From an uncultured archaeon (GTDB taxonomy: Archaea > Thermoproteota > Nitrososphaeria > JACIWG01), in assembly GCA_938034445.1 (NCBI GenBank), contig CALHLD010000007.1, forward strand, positions 17,598-81,597: a stretch of 64,000 nt of DNA, read 5' to 3'. The translations under genes were made by a program, and so were the position numbers. Numbering within the stretch: the stretch's first letter is position 1; each line of letters starts with the position of its first letter. Below the pieces are notes generated by a model. It was given only the letters and a program-made list of their open reading frames with translations. It did no database searches and had not been told where the DNA came from. Below are positions 1-10,183 of this stretch, piece by piece.

Positions 1-123
1 ATCAGACTTAACTATTTCACCTGTACACACGTTTACTAAATTAGCGTTTTTTAAAACAACGTCAGCATTTACTCTGCCCATAGCAACATCAATAAGAGTC
101 TCGTTCACTTCATATAATTCCAT
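1..123 (-). CDS. ade: Adenine deaminase, N-terminal part (runs off window start)
   Basis: Reverse translation from ATG at 123: MELYEVNETLIDVAMGRVNADVVLKNANLVNVCTGEIVKSD, matching the amidohydrolase/adenine deaminase N-terminus; open to the window edge. Confidence 0.7.
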   Translation of the reverse strand, partial: MELYEVNETLIDVAMGRVNADVVLKNANLVNVCTGEIVKSD

Positions 124-212
124 ATATTAAGTAATCCGTTTTATGGATATAAACCTTAATTTTTTAAAATTTACAATTAGATTATTATATGGCATTATTG
201 TTGCCATAGCTG

Positions 213-2477
213 ATGCGAAGTAGGCTTAAGGTTACTGGTATTGTGCAGGGAGTAGGATTTAGGCCATTCGTATACCGAATTGCAATCGGAAACAATCTAA
301 AAGGTTATGTTAAAAATGTAGGAGATGGCACTGTAGAAATTGAAGTTGAAGGCTCAAGGGTTGATATTGAAAAATTTGTTTTAGAACTTTTTTCAAAAAA
401 GCCTCCCTTGGCAAAAATTGAAAAAGTTGAAAGAGCAGATTTTGAGGACCATATAGGCTACGGCTTTTTTACTGTCCTTAAAAGTGATTTCGAAGAAAAA
501 GAGAGTGCATCACTGATCCCTCCAGACATTGGAATCTGTGATGAATGTTCTAGAGAACTTTTTGATCCAACAAATAGACGCTACAGATACCATTTTATAA
601 CGTGTACAAATTGTGGACCAAGGTTCACTATAATAGAGTGTTTCCCCTATGATAGGCACAATACTTCAATGATAGATTTTCCAATGTGCAATTTATGTGC
701 TGAAGAATATTCTAATCCTTTAGATAGACGTTTTCATGCAGAAACTATAGCTTGTCCACATTGTGGTCCCAGTCTTATGCTACTTGACAGGTATGGTTCG
801 GTGGTAGAAGGTGACCCAATCAAATTGTCTGCAAGTTTCATAGATGAAGGTAAGATTTTAGCCATTAAGGGTGTAGGTGGTTTCCACATAGCTCTTTCAG
901 CATATGATGATGCTGCTATTTTGAAGCTTAGGAGGTGGAAGGGTCGTGAACAGAAGCCTTTTGCTGTAATGGCTAAAGATATTGGGACTGCTAAGAAGTT
1001 TGCATACGTTGATGAAATAGAGGAGAAAATTCTATTATCTCCATTTAAACCAATTGTACTATTAAATATGAAAGAAGATTCTAATATTTCAAGGTTTGTG
1101 AATCCAGGATTACATAATATAGGTGTTATGCTCCCTTATGCTGGAGTTCATTTGCTCCTTTTTAGCGAGTCTAAAACTGATGTCCTTATCATGACAAGTG
1201 GGAATCTTCCATCTGAGCCTATAATTGTTGACGAAAAAGATGCTGTTAGAAGTTTTTCAGGTATCGTAGACTATTATCTTGTTCATAACAGGAGAATTTT
1301 ACATAGGTGCGATGATTCTGTAATAAGAAAGGTGGATGATACACTATGTTTTATTAGAAGGTCTAGAGGTTTTGTTCCAGAACCATTGCCTGTAAAGGGT
1401 GTTGTTGATGTAATAGCTTTGGGTGGTGAAGAAAATGTTGCAGGATGCGTTGTCTCCCATAATAAAATGTATTTAACACAATATATTGGTGATGTTGAAA
1501 ATATAGAAACTCTTGAATACTTGAAGTCAGCGCTTAAGAGGATGATGAAGTTAACAGCCTGCAAACCGAAAGCTGTTGCTCACGACCTTCATCCAACATT
1601 TAATACTACCGTTTACGCTAAAGAATTATCCGGCCAACTTAACGTCCCAAATGTTTCCGTCCAACACCATCATGCACACATAGCCTCAGTAATGGCTGAA
1701 CATGGTCTTGAAAGTACGATAGGTATAGCCGTAGACGGATTTGGTTATGGGTTAGATGGAAATGCTTGGGGTGGTGAAATACTATTTTGTGAAAAGGAAC
1801 GTTTTGAAAGAGTCGGCCACTTGGAAGAGCATCCATATTTGGGTGGCGATTTAGCTGCAAAATATCCTGCAAGAATGGTCTTCTCCATCCTATATAAGAC
1901 TGGCCTAATAGACTTGTGGCTTAAATCTAATTCTCAAAAGTTTCATCACGGTTCTAAAGAAATTGAGTTTCTAAAGCTTCAGCTGGAATCTGGCAACTAT
2001 ATTCTAACATCAAGTTTTGGAAGGGTTCTCGATGCCGTTTCAACACTTCTAAATGTATGTGATATTAGAACATATGAGGGTGAGCCGGCTATTAAGCTAG
2101 AAAGTTTTGCAAAAAAAGCCGCTGGCCACTATATCATTAAACCTATAATAGATGACGATACACTTTTGACAACCCCCCTTCTCGAAAATGTTATAGAAAA
2201 CTTAGGCAGGGTTCCTGCTGTTGAACTTGCATACGCTGCTGAAGAATATCTTGCACATGGTGTTGCTGAAATTGCTGTTGAAAAGGCTAGAGAATATGGT
2301 GTCGATAATATATCTCTTTCAGGTGGTGTTGCCTATAATGAACATATTTCAAAAACTATTAGGAGGATAGTGGATTCGAATAATATTAAACTTTATAGAA
2401 ATGTTTACGCTCCAGCAGGTGATGGCTGTGTATCACTTGGTCAAGCTTATTTGGTAGGAAAATGGATGCTTGAATAA
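213..2477 (+). CDS. hypF: Carbamoyltransferase HypF (hydrogenase maturation)
   Basis: N-terminal acylphosphatase domain (VQGVGFRPFVYRIA), two zinc-finger motifs (CDECSRE..., CNLCAEEYSNPLDRRFHAETIACPHCGP), YrdC-like and Kae1-like (VQHHHAHIASVMAEH) domains. Confidence 0.97.
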   Translation: MRSRLKVTGIVQGVGFRPFVYRIAIGNNLKGYVKNVGDGTVEIEVEGSRVDIEKFVLELFSKKPPLAKIEKVERADFEDHIGYGFFTVLKSDFEEKESASLIPPDIGICDECSRELFDPTNRRYRYHFITCTNCGPRFTIIECFPYDRHNTSMIDFPMCNLCAEEYSNPLDRRFHAETIACPHCGPSLMLLDRYGSVVEGDPIKLSASFIDEGKILAIKGVGGFHIALSAYDDAAILKLRRWKGREQKPFAVMAKDIGTAKKFAYVDEIEEKILLSPFKPIVLLNMKEDSNISRFVNPGLHNIGVMLPYAGVHLLLFSESKTDVLIMTSGNLPSEPIIVDEKDAVRSFSGIVDYYLVHNRRILHRCDDSVIRKVDDTLCFIRRSRGFVPEPLPVKGVVDVIALGGEENVAGCVVSHNKMYLTQYIGDVENIETLEYLKSALKRMMKLTACKPKAVAHDLHPTFNTTVYAKELSGQLNVPNVSVQHHHAHIASVMAEHGLESTIGIAVDGFGYGLDGNAWGGEILFCEKERFERVGHLEEHPYLGGDLAAKYPARMVFSILYKTGLIDLWLKSNSQKFHHGSKEIEFLKLQLESGNYILTSSFGRVLDAVSTLLNVCDIRTYEGEPAIKLESFAKKAAGHYIIKPIIDDDTLLTTPLLENVIENLGRVPAVELAYAAEEYLAHGVAEIAVEKAREYGVDNISLSGGVAYNEHISKTIRRIVDSNNIKLYRNVYAPAGDGCVSLGQAYLVGKWMLE

Positions 2478-2542
2478 AATAAATTTTCTTAAAAATTTGG
2501 GAAATTTTATTAACCTATATGCTTTAGACTGCTTGTATTAAG

Positions 2543-2761
2543 ATGTGTCTGGGAATACCGGGAAAGATTGTTGAGAAAAGAGGTAATATTGCTAAAATAG
2601 ACTTTGGAGGTCTAATTAGGGAAGCTAATGTTTCTCTTGTTAATGCGAAGGTTGGAGATTATGTAATTGTACACGCTGGTTTTGCGATTTCAAAAGTTAA
2701 TAAAAGAGATGCTTTGAAGACAATAAGGCTGGTAAAAGAACTTATTGAAAGTAAAGTGTAG
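2543..2761 (+). CDS. hypC: Hydrogenase maturation chaperone HypC
   Basis: MCLGIPGKIVEKRG N-terminus with the essential Cys2; next to hypF and hypD. Confidence 0.95.
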   Translation: MCLGIPGKIVEKRGNIAKIDFGGLIREANVSLVNAKVGDYVIVHAGFAISKVNKRDALKTIRLVKELIESKV

Positions 2762-2766
2762 ATTTT

Positions 2767-3852
2767 ATGTGGAAGGAGCTAAAGGATGGTCGGCTAATAA
2801 ATGGGGTTATAGAAAAAATAGGCCAGTATAAACTAAAACTTACATTTATGCACGCATGTGGAACCCATCAAGAAACGCTTTCAAGATACGGTCTAGGAAG
2901 TCTTTTCTCTAAAGTCGGTATAACAATTTTATCTGGTCCAGGTTGCCCAGTCTGTATAACAACAGCCAAAGAATTTTTGCAGGTGATGGCATTAGCTGAG
3001 AAGGGGAAGACTATAGCAATATATGGTGACTGTTTTCGAGTTCCAGTTAATGGTAGATCACTTATGCATCTTAGGGGAGAAGGCTATGATGTTAGAGTAG
3101 TTTATAGCATAGATGAGGCTGTTGAACTTGCTCGAAGTTTAAAAAATGATGTAGTCTTTATGGCAATAGGTTTTGAGACAACCGCTCCTTCGACGGCATC
3201 AACTTTAGTCGGAAATGATTTGCCAGAAAACTTTTATGTTCTAAGCTGTCACAGATTTTTTATTCCCGCAATGATAAAGCTTCTAGAACTTGGTGAAGTT
3301 AAACTTAATGGTATAATAGAGCCTGGCCATGTTAGTGCTATTATAGGATGTAAACCTTATGAGGAAATTAGAAGACGGTTTAAAATCCCCCAAGTGATTT
3401 CAGGGTTTGAGCCATTAGATATTGTTCTCTCCGTATACTATCTTGTTAAACAGGTGATAGAGGATGACGTTAAGGTTGTAAACGAATATAATAGGGTTGT
3501 TTCTAGAGAAGGAAATCAGATAGCACTTTCTCTTATAAATAGGGTGTTTTATCCAAAGGATGTTGAATGGAGAGGCTTTCCAATTGTACCATCATCTCTT
3601 ATGGCAATAAGAGACAAATACTCTTCGCATGATGCATCTAAACAGTTTGAGGATATAATATCAAAAGTCGATTATGAACCTTCTCCATTGGAGAGGAGAT
3701 GCAGATGTGGTGAAGTCTTAAGAGGTGTTATTCACCCTCAAGATTGTCCACTGTTTGGTAAAGTTTGTAATCTTGAAAATCCTGTTGGTGCATGCATGGT
3801 TTCCGTTGAAGGAGCATGCAGGATCTATCTCGAATATCCTGAACTCCCTTAA
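2767..3852 (+). CDS. hypD: Hydrogenase maturation protein HypD
   Basis: FMHACGTHQETLSRYGL, LSGPGCPVCITT and GFETTAPSTA motifs, C-terminal Cys cluster. Confidence 0.97.
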   Translation: MWKELKDGRLINGVIEKIGQYKLKLTFMHACGTHQETLSRYGLGSLFSKVGITILSGPGCPVCITTAKEFLQVMALAEKGKTIAIYGDCFRVPVNGRSLMHLRGEGYDVRVVYSIDEAVELARSLKNDVVFMAIGFETTAPSTASTLVGNDLPENFYVLSCHRFFIPAMIKLLELGEVKLNGIIEPGHVSAIIGCKPYEEIRRRFKIPQVISGFEPLDIVLSVYYLVKQVIEDDVKVVNEYNRVVSREGNQIALSLINRVFYPKDVEWRGFPIVPSSLMAIRDKYSSHDASKQFEDIISKVDYEPSPLERRCRCGEVLRGVIHPQDCPLFGKVCNLENPVGACMVSVEGACRIYLEYPELP

Positions 3853-3857
3853 GGGCA

Positions 3858-4208
3858 TCATAACCTGTTTATTCTCTCTAGTAAGCTAACTAGGTCTTTT
3901 TCGACAATACCTATTCCAAGTACACCATCACATCTATCAACTATAGTGTTTCCCCTAAATACTATAATTGTTGGAACAACATCTATCCCATACTTGCTCC
4001 AGTATGGACTGTTGTCGTCTGAAATGTCTGCTTTAGCAAAATCAACTTTTTTCTTAGAATAGTATTTTTCTAAAGTTTTTGAAAACTTTAGACAGAAGGG
4101 ACAGTATCTTGCATAAAATACGACAGCCAAAATTTTCTCTCTCTCAAGCACACTTTCGTTAAACTCTTTTTCAATAAACTCAAACATTTTCATATATAGT
4201 CGCCGCAA
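3858..4208 (-). CDS. Thioredoxin-family protein
   Basis: Thioredoxin-like fold with a CPFC motif (VVFYARYCPFCLKFSKTLEKYYSKKKVDFAKADISDD...VPTIIVFRG). Confidence 0.85.
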   Translation of the reverse strand: MRRLYMKMFEFIEKEFNESVLEREKILAVVFYARYCPFCLKFSKTLEKYYSKKKVDFAKADISDDNSPYWSKYGIDVVPTIIVFRGNTIVDRCDGVLGIGIVEKDLVSLLERINRL

Positions 4209-4223
4209 TCTATTATATATGGT

Positions 4224-5273
4224 TTAGCATATTCTTGGAATTGGATCTCCTCTAGGCCTTGGAACAATCCTTTTACCACCGACAACGGTCTTCATAACAA
4301 CCCTATTATGTCCACTTACAGCCTCTCCAATTACTTGCGCATCAGATCCCTCCTTAGTTCCTCTTAATGTAGAAAGTATTTTATCAGCCATTTCAGGGAC
4401 TACAGCCAATACTGCTTTACCTTCATTTCCTATTTCTAGGGGACTTATTCCAAGTATCTCGCATGCAGCTTTGACTCCATCCCTTAAAGGTATCTTTGAC
4501 TCATCAATCTCTATTCCAACACCACTTTTCTCACACCATTCGTAGAGTAGGTTACTTAATCCCCCTCTTGTTGGATCCTTCATTGCAACAACACCACCGA
4601 CTTTCAAAACTTTTTCAACCATATGGTTTAATGGCTGTATGTCTGAAACTATATCCGATAAAAGCCCATACTGTCCTCTTGCGCTCATTACTGCAATTCC
4701 ATGGTCTCCAATATATCCTGATAGAATAATTTTATCTCCAGGCCGTACATTCGAGTCAAGAAGCCACCTTGCATTAATATTCCTAAATTTTTTTACAGTT
4801 TCAAAGTTTTTGTCAAGGTATGGGCTTCTAATGCCTATTCCTGAAGTATTTAATATCATCTCCTTTACTCCACCATGTTCGACAACTTTAGTGTCTCCTG
4901 TAACAATCTTCACATCTGCTTCATCACTGGCGATTTTTATACTATCTAAAATCTTTTCAAGTACACTGTAATCTAGTCCTTCCTCCATAACAATTGCTAG
5001 TGAGAGTGCAATCGGTTCCCCGCCGACCATAGATATGTCGTTAACGGTTCCACATACGGCTAGCCTACCAATGTCTCCGCCTGGAAAGAATAGGGGGTAA
5101 ACGGCATGCGAGTCCGTTTTAAAAACTATTCCATTAACTACAGAAGCGTCATCTAATGCATCTAGAGGTACATCAAATTTATTATAAGAAAATCTTTTCA
5201 ATATAGCCTCTTTAATTAGTTCTTGAGATTCGCTTCCTCCTGCTCCATGTAACATTGTAATCTTTTTAGACAT
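4224..5273 (-). CDS. hypE: Hydrogenase expression/formation protein HypE
   Basis: AIR synthase-like fold (MLHGAGGSESQELI), DPTRGGLSNLLYE, and conserved C-terminal ...DPIPRIC. Confidence 0.96.
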   Translation of the reverse strand: MSKKITMLHGAGGSESQELIKEAILKRFSYNKFDVPLDALDDASVVNGIVFKTDSHAVYPLFFPGGDIGRLAVCGTVNDISMVGGEPIALSLAIVMEEGLDYSVLEKILDSIKIASDEADVKIVTGDTKVVEHGGVKEMILNTSGIGIRSPYLDKNFETVKKFRNINARWLLDSNVRPGDKIILSGYIGDHGIAVMSARGQYGLLSDIVSDIQPLNHMVEKVLKVGGVVAMKDPTRGGLSNLLYEWCEKSGVGIEIDESKIPLRDGVKAACEILGISPLEIGNEGKAVLAVVPEMADKILSTLRGTKEGSDAQVIGEAVSGHNRVVMKTVVGGKRIVPRPRGDPIPRIC

Positions 5274-5369
5274 GGTATGGGGTAGTATTATCTGTGCCTT
5301 TAAAGTATTTGCTATAAGCGGATTTTAAACTTTTTATCATTCTTTTCTTCAAATCTGTGGTGATAGGCG

Positions 5370-6779
5370 ATGAAAAATACAGTGATGGTATACAATACTC
5401 TAACTAGGAAGAAGGAGCCTCTCCAGCCCTTAGAAGACAATATTGTTAGAATGTACGTTTGCGGTGTCACCGTCTACGATAGTACACATATTGGGCATGC
5501 AAGGACTTATGTGTCCTTTGATATAATTAAAAGGTATCTACTCTATAAAGGCTACAAGATCTTTCATGTCCAAAACTTTACAGATGTAGATGATAAGATA
5601 ATAAATAGGGCTAACGCTTTAAATATTTCAGCAAGAGAGTTGGCTGAAAGGTACATAAAAGATTTTATGGAAGTTTCTGAAGCTCTAAATCTAATTCCAG
5701 CAGACCATTATCCTAGGGCGACAGAATATATTCCAAAAATGATAGAATTTATAGAAAGATTGATTGAAAAAGGCTACGCTTATGTTACTGAAACTGGTGT
5801 ATACTTTGATGTTTCAAAATTTAATGAATATGGGAAGCTTTCACACTATAGTATTGAACAACTTCAGGCAGGGGCTAGGGTTGAAGTTGATCCAACAAAA
5901 AGGAATCCTCTAGACTTTGCTCTATGGAAGTTTTCCAAAAGCGAGCCTAAATGGGAAAGTCCTTGGGGTGAGGGTCGCCCTGGCTGGCATATAGAATGTT
6001 CAACTATGGCTTTGACGGAATTAAAGGAGACTTTAGATATACATGGTGGTGGTTCAGACCTCATATTCCCCCATCATGAAAATGAAATAGCACAGTCTGA
6101 AGCTTTGACGGGCAAAAGTTTTGCAAAAATTTGGATGCATACAGGACTGCTTACTGTAAAAGGGGAGCGAATGGGCAAATCTTTAGGAAACTTTATTCCA
6201 GTTAGGGACATGATAAATCTTGTAGGCCCAAACGCATTAAGACTCATGTTTATAGGCAGCCACTACCGCTCCCCCCTAGACTTTGACGACAATATTGTAA
6301 GAAATGCTGTCGATAATCTTAAGCTCATAGAATCCGCTTTCGCTGAACTAAACTCCTTTAGCCAACATGAGAGTAACTTTGTTGATGAAGTTAAACATTT
6401 TTGCAAGAACATAATAGAGGAATTTGAAAGAGCAATGGATGATGATTTTAAAACACCAATAGCGTTAGCCGCTTTCATGAAATTGGTTAAGGAGATACAC
6501 AGGTATGCGGCTGAAGGAAAGTTAAATAGAGAGAATTCGAAGGTATTTAAGGAAACTTTTGAAAAGATATCCTATGTTTTCGGATTAAAGTTTGTAAGCA
6601 TGTCTGAAGATGAAGCTAAGGCTATTGAGGAATTGGTTAGAAAAAGGAATGAATTCAGAAAATGTCGTAACTTTAAAGAGGCTGATGCTATAAGGGAAAA
6701 ATTAAGGGAAAATAATATAGAATTGATAGACTATCCTGACAAGACAATATGGTATAAGAAGTATGTGGTAAAACTTTAG
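5370..6779 (+). CDS. cysS: Cysteinyl-tRNA synthetase
   Basis: YVCGVTVYDSTHIGHARTY (HIGH), WHIECSTMA, GERMGKSLGNF (KMSKS-like). Confidence 0.97.
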   Translation: MKNTVMVYNTLTRKKEPLQPLEDNIVRMYVCGVTVYDSTHIGHARTYVSFDIIKRYLLYKGYKIFHVQNFTDVDDKIINRANALNISARELAERYIKDFMEVSEALNLIPADHYPRATEYIPKMIEFIERLIEKGYAYVTETGVYFDVSKFNEYGKLSHYSIEQLQAGARVEVDPTKRNPLDFALWKFSKSEPKWESPWGEGRPGWHIECSTMALTELKETLDIHGGGSDLIFPHHENEIAQSEALTGKSFAKIWMHTGLLTVKGERMGKSLGNFIPVRDMINLVGPNALRLMFIGSHYRSPLDFDDNIVRNAVDNLKLIESAFAELNSFSQHESNFVDEVKHFCKNIIEEFERAMDDDFKTPIALAAFMKLVKEIHRYAAEGKLNRENSKVFKETFEKISYVFGLKFVSMSEDEAKAIEELVRKRNEFRKCRNFKEADAIREKLRENNIELIDYPDKTIWYKKYVVKL

Positions 6780-6928
6780 CGTTTCAATACAACTGTGTAA
6801 AGAAATGCATTATTAAAGGATTTAATAATGGGAGACTACACTCATTTAATCTATTATATGATTTTTTATATGATCTTTAGCAAAAGATTCCGATAAACTA
6901 ATATACCAGTATAATTTTATACCAGTTT

Positions 6929-7327
6929 ATGCGGGTGAATCGTCTACAAGCAATCATATTAGATGAACTGTCCAATAATGTGGACGGTATCTCATTTAAT
7001 AGGCTAGCTTCTATTTTGCGTGGTAAAATCTCAAGGGTTACATTAGTTAGGGAACTGAATAAGCTTATAGAAAATAATCTTATAAGTGTTGAAAGGGACT
7101 GTTCTCATAGGCAGAAGAAGATTTTCAAACTAGATTTAAAGATTGTTAAGATGATTGAGGAAATGTGTGTGCATGAAGAGATGGCTTTAGGTGATCCAAT
7201 AAATAGTTTCTCTACCCTATTTCAAGAATATTTTAAGAAGATTAGGGAGACTAAAGATGAGCTCTTAAGAAGCTATCTTAAGATTCGTTTATCAAGAATT
7301 GTTACCTCAATAATTTATAACTTTTAA
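6929..7327 (+). CDS. Winged-helix DNA-binding protein
   Basis: HTH-like pattern (ISFNRLASILRGKISRVTLVRELNKLIENNLISVER); 10 nt upstream of the next radical SAM gene. Confidence 0.6.
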   Translation: MRVNRLQAIILDELSNNVDGISFNRLASILRGKISRVTLVRELNKLIENNLISVERDCSHRQKKIFKLDLKIVKMIEEMCVHEEMALGDPINSFSTLFQEYFKKIRETKDELLRSYLKIRLSRIVTSIIYNF

Positions 7328-7336
7328 GGGAGGTCG

Positions 7337-8911
7337 ATGCTAATGAAGATAGTTTTAACATGTGATAAAACGTTAACTGGAACATATAGGGATATACCAC
7401 TATTAGACTTCTTGCCATGTGCGCCTATAGAAAGGGTTCCGTCGTTCATTTACAATATTTTGGACACTCAACTGGAGCATAAAAATGGTGTTTTGAAGGT
7501 TGCACCATATTCTTTAAGAAAGGTTGAAGCGTCACTTTTAGCTCATAGAAGTACTTCTGAAGTTGTTGTCGCACACTCATCTCACGTTCAAGATTTCATT
7601 GATGAAGAAACTGAAGTTGTAGGAGTGTCTACGATGGATCCGCTAGGACTTGGTCCAGTTTCTATGATGTTCACGTTTGGAGGCTTACTAACCCCATATA
7701 GTAAGAAAAGTTTTGTTGAGCTTATCAAGAAGTTGGATACTATACGGTTAAAAAATGGTTACAGGTATAAGATTGTTGTTGGCGGTCCAGGAAGCTGGCA
7801 ACTTGCTTTAACTGAAAAATGGAGGCAATTGAATATAGACCATGTTGTGGTTGGAGAAACAGATCATATTATAAATGACCTTTTTGACCAAATAGTTCAC
7901 GACAAATTGTCTGAAGTCATATATGTTAGAAGCTTTCCAAAGGTTGAGGAAATATCACCCATTGTAAACCCATCCTACAAGGGTATGGTTGAAGTTATGA
8001 GAGGATGTGGAAGAAACTGTAAGTTTTGTGAACCAAATTTGAGGTTTGTACGCTTTATTCCTCAGGAAAGGATACTTGGTGAAGCTGAATTAAACTTAAG
8101 ACATGGTATAAGCCACTGTTGGCTTCATAGTGAAGATATCTTCTTATATAAGTTAGAGGATCATAAAAATTTCTACCCAAACTCGGATGAAGTGGTCAAC
8201 CTATTCAGAAATGTTATGAATCTTAAGGGTATGGTTTACACTAATCCAACACATGGTAGCATTGCACCTGTTGTTGCTGTTCCCTCAATGATCGAGCAAA
8301 TTAGTGAGGTTTTGAATGCAGGCCCAAGTAAGTGGGTTGGAATACAGGTTGGCCTTGAAACCGCCTCGCCCACGCTTATTAAAAAGTATATGGCGAATAA
8401 GGTTAAACCATTTTCTGTAGAAGAATGGCCAAAAGTGATATTTGAGGGCACATATGTTCTTAATAAAAACTTTTGGTTTCCAGCATACACTCTCGTAGTC
8501 GGTCTTCCAGGAGAGTCTAGAGAAGATTCTCTTGAAACCACAGGTTTGATTTTGGCTATGGAAAAGTTCTTAAGTGAGCGGCTTGGTTCTAGAGCTCATT
8601 TTACAGTAACACCATTATCCTTTATACCGTTAGGCTTTTTAAGAAACGAAAAGTTCTTCAATGTTGTCAATTCTCTTACGGAAGAACGTTTTCTACTCAT
8701 CTACACTGCCTGGAAGCATTTGGCAAAGGAGCTAAACTCAAGCCTTCCAATGATATTGAAGAACAATCCTATAGGCAGAATATTGTTTCCACCAATAGCT
8801 AAATTTGGAATTTGGGTTCTTTTGAGAGCAATAAGAAGTTGGGGTATAAACCAAGGCTATGATCCAGATAAGCCTATAAAGCCACTAGAAAATGTCATGT
8901 TAAAACTTTAG
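7337..8911 (+). CDS. B12-binding-type radical SAM protein
   Basis: EVMRGCGRNCKFCEPNLRF radical SAM CxxxCxxC motif; N-terminal cobalamin-binding-like region (EVVGVSTMDPLGLGPVS). Confidence 0.85.
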   Translation: MLMKIVLTCDKTLTGTYRDIPLLDFLPCAPIERVPSFIYNILDTQLEHKNGVLKVAPYSLRKVEASLLAHRSTSEVVVAHSSHVQDFIDEETEVVGVSTMDPLGLGPVSMMFTFGGLLTPYSKKSFVELIKKLDTIRLKNGYRYKIVVGGPGSWQLALTEKWRQLNIDHVVVGETDHIINDLFDQIVHDKLSEVIYVRSFPKVEEISPIVNPSYKGMVEVMRGCGRNCKFCEPNLRFVRFIPQERILGEAELNLRHGISHCWLHSEDIFLYKLEDHKNFYPNSDEVVNLFRNVMNLKGMVYTNPTHGSIAPVVAVPSMIEQISEVLNAGPSKWVGIQVGLETASPTLIKKYMANKVKPFSVEEWPKVIFEGTYVLNKNFWFPAYTLVVGLPGESREDSLETTGLILAMEKFLSERLGSRAHFTVTPLSFIPLGFLRNEKFFNVVNSLTEERFLLIYTAWKHLAKELNSSLPMILKNNPIGRILFPPIAKFGIWVLLRAIRSWGINQGYDPDKPIKPLENVMLKL

Positions 8912-10090
8912 TTAATGTGTAAGGTACCAGCATATAACATCTCTAACACTTCTTATATCCTCGAGCCACACGAACTCGTTCACGCCATGAAAGTTTGTAT
9001 CACTCCTTATTGGACCATAGCATATTGTCGGAATACCTTTGGCGCTAGTGTAACGTCCATCATTTCCGCCAAGTTCAGCTGCAACTGGAATAACTTTTCC
9101 CGTCACACTTTCAATAGCCTTTTTAAAGTTTTGAACTAGCGGCAGGCTTGGGTCTGTGTAATAGTTCCCTCCACTTAAGTCAATGTTTAACTCAATTTTA
9201 TACCTTTGATCTCCAAGGTCAACATTTGAAAGGAACCTTTCCAACTCTTCTTTCGCGTTAAACTCGTTTTCTTCAGGTATGAGTCTCATATCAAATGTTG
9301 CTTTTGCGACACCAGGTATTATATTGCTTTTAATTCCTGACTCAAGCATTGTTACAGAAAATCTTCCCCAAACCTTAGGCTTATATGAGCCTGGTGGTGC
9401 ATCAAATTTAGAAAGCTTATTTTCTCTAAAATTCTTGAACTCCTCAAGCTTCACAACAAGTCTGCACATTCCCTCTAAAGCGTTTAAAGCCTTATGAGGG
9501 TATCCAGCATGCCCTTGTATACCTCTAACAGTTATTGTTCCTGAAACTATTCCACTTGCACCAATGGACAATATTTCTGTTCCAGCATCAACAATTAAAG
9601 CTTCATCACCCTTTATTCCAACATCATTGATTAAATATCCAAGCCCAAGCTCTCCTCCAACCTCCTCATCAACTGTAGCTAATATCTTCATATTCACTTT
9701 AGCACTTTTACCAACTTTTCTTGCAGCACCAAATAGTGTTGCTATCGCACTTTTGTCATCTGCAGCCCCTCTACCGTAGGCTTTACCATTTTCTAATGTT
9801 AAAGTAAATGGGTCATATTTCCATCCATTTCCTGCAGGTACAATATCGTAGTGTGCTATGCATAATAGTGTCTTTGGCGCTCCAACATCTAATGTTGCGA
9901 CAACATTTGGTCTAGGTGAATGGTCTTTAGCTTTATCTTTTGCATCAAATATTTCAGCTTTTAAACCAATCTTTTCAGCCTCATCCGCTATTGCTTCAGC
10001 GCATTCGCGGTAAAATGATTTTTTTAAAGAATCAGTATTGTATGAGACGATCTTTTTGAGAAGATTTATTTCATACTCAAGGTCTTGCAT
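8912..10090 (-). CDS. M20 family metallopeptidase (ArgE/DapE type)
   Basis: LLCIAHYDIVPAG, GRGAADDKSAIAT, ATVDEEVGGELGLGYL, GNDGRYTSAKGIP. Confidence 0.92.
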   Translation of the reverse strand: MQDLEYEINLLKKIVSYNTDSLKKSFYRECAEAIADEAEKIGLKAEIFDAKDKAKDHSPRPNVVATLDVGAPKTLLCIAHYDIVPAGNGWKYDPFTLTLENGKAYGRGAADDKSAIATLFGAARKVGKSAKVNMKILATVDEEVGGELGLGYLINDVGIKGDEALIVDAGTEILSIGASGIVSGTITVRGIQGHAGYPHKALNALEGMCRLVVKLEEFKNFRENKLSKFDAPPGSYKPKVWGRFSVTMLESGIKSNIIPGVAKATFDMRLIPEENEFNAKEELERFLSNVDLGDQRYKIELNIDLSGGNYYTDPSLPLVQNFKKAIESVTGKVIPVAAELGGNDGRYTSAKGIPTICYGPIRSDTNFHGVNEFVWLEDIRSVRDVICWYLTH

Positions 10091-10183
10091 ATTCTGCCTT
10101 TCCTAGAATATTTTAATAAAGGTTACTCTTGAAAGATTTTTAAACAGGCTTTTATCAAAATCTGCCCTTGGAGAAGCTGGAAT

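Noticed and set aside
1283-1564. Antisense ORF inside hypF; many similar ORFs in the track, e.g. 1639..1872, 4496..4729, 20132..20557, 23129..23599, 48260..48571
   Set aside because: They lie opposite well-supported genes, and their translations are low-complexity Ser/Pro/Leu-rich shadows with no recognisable motif.
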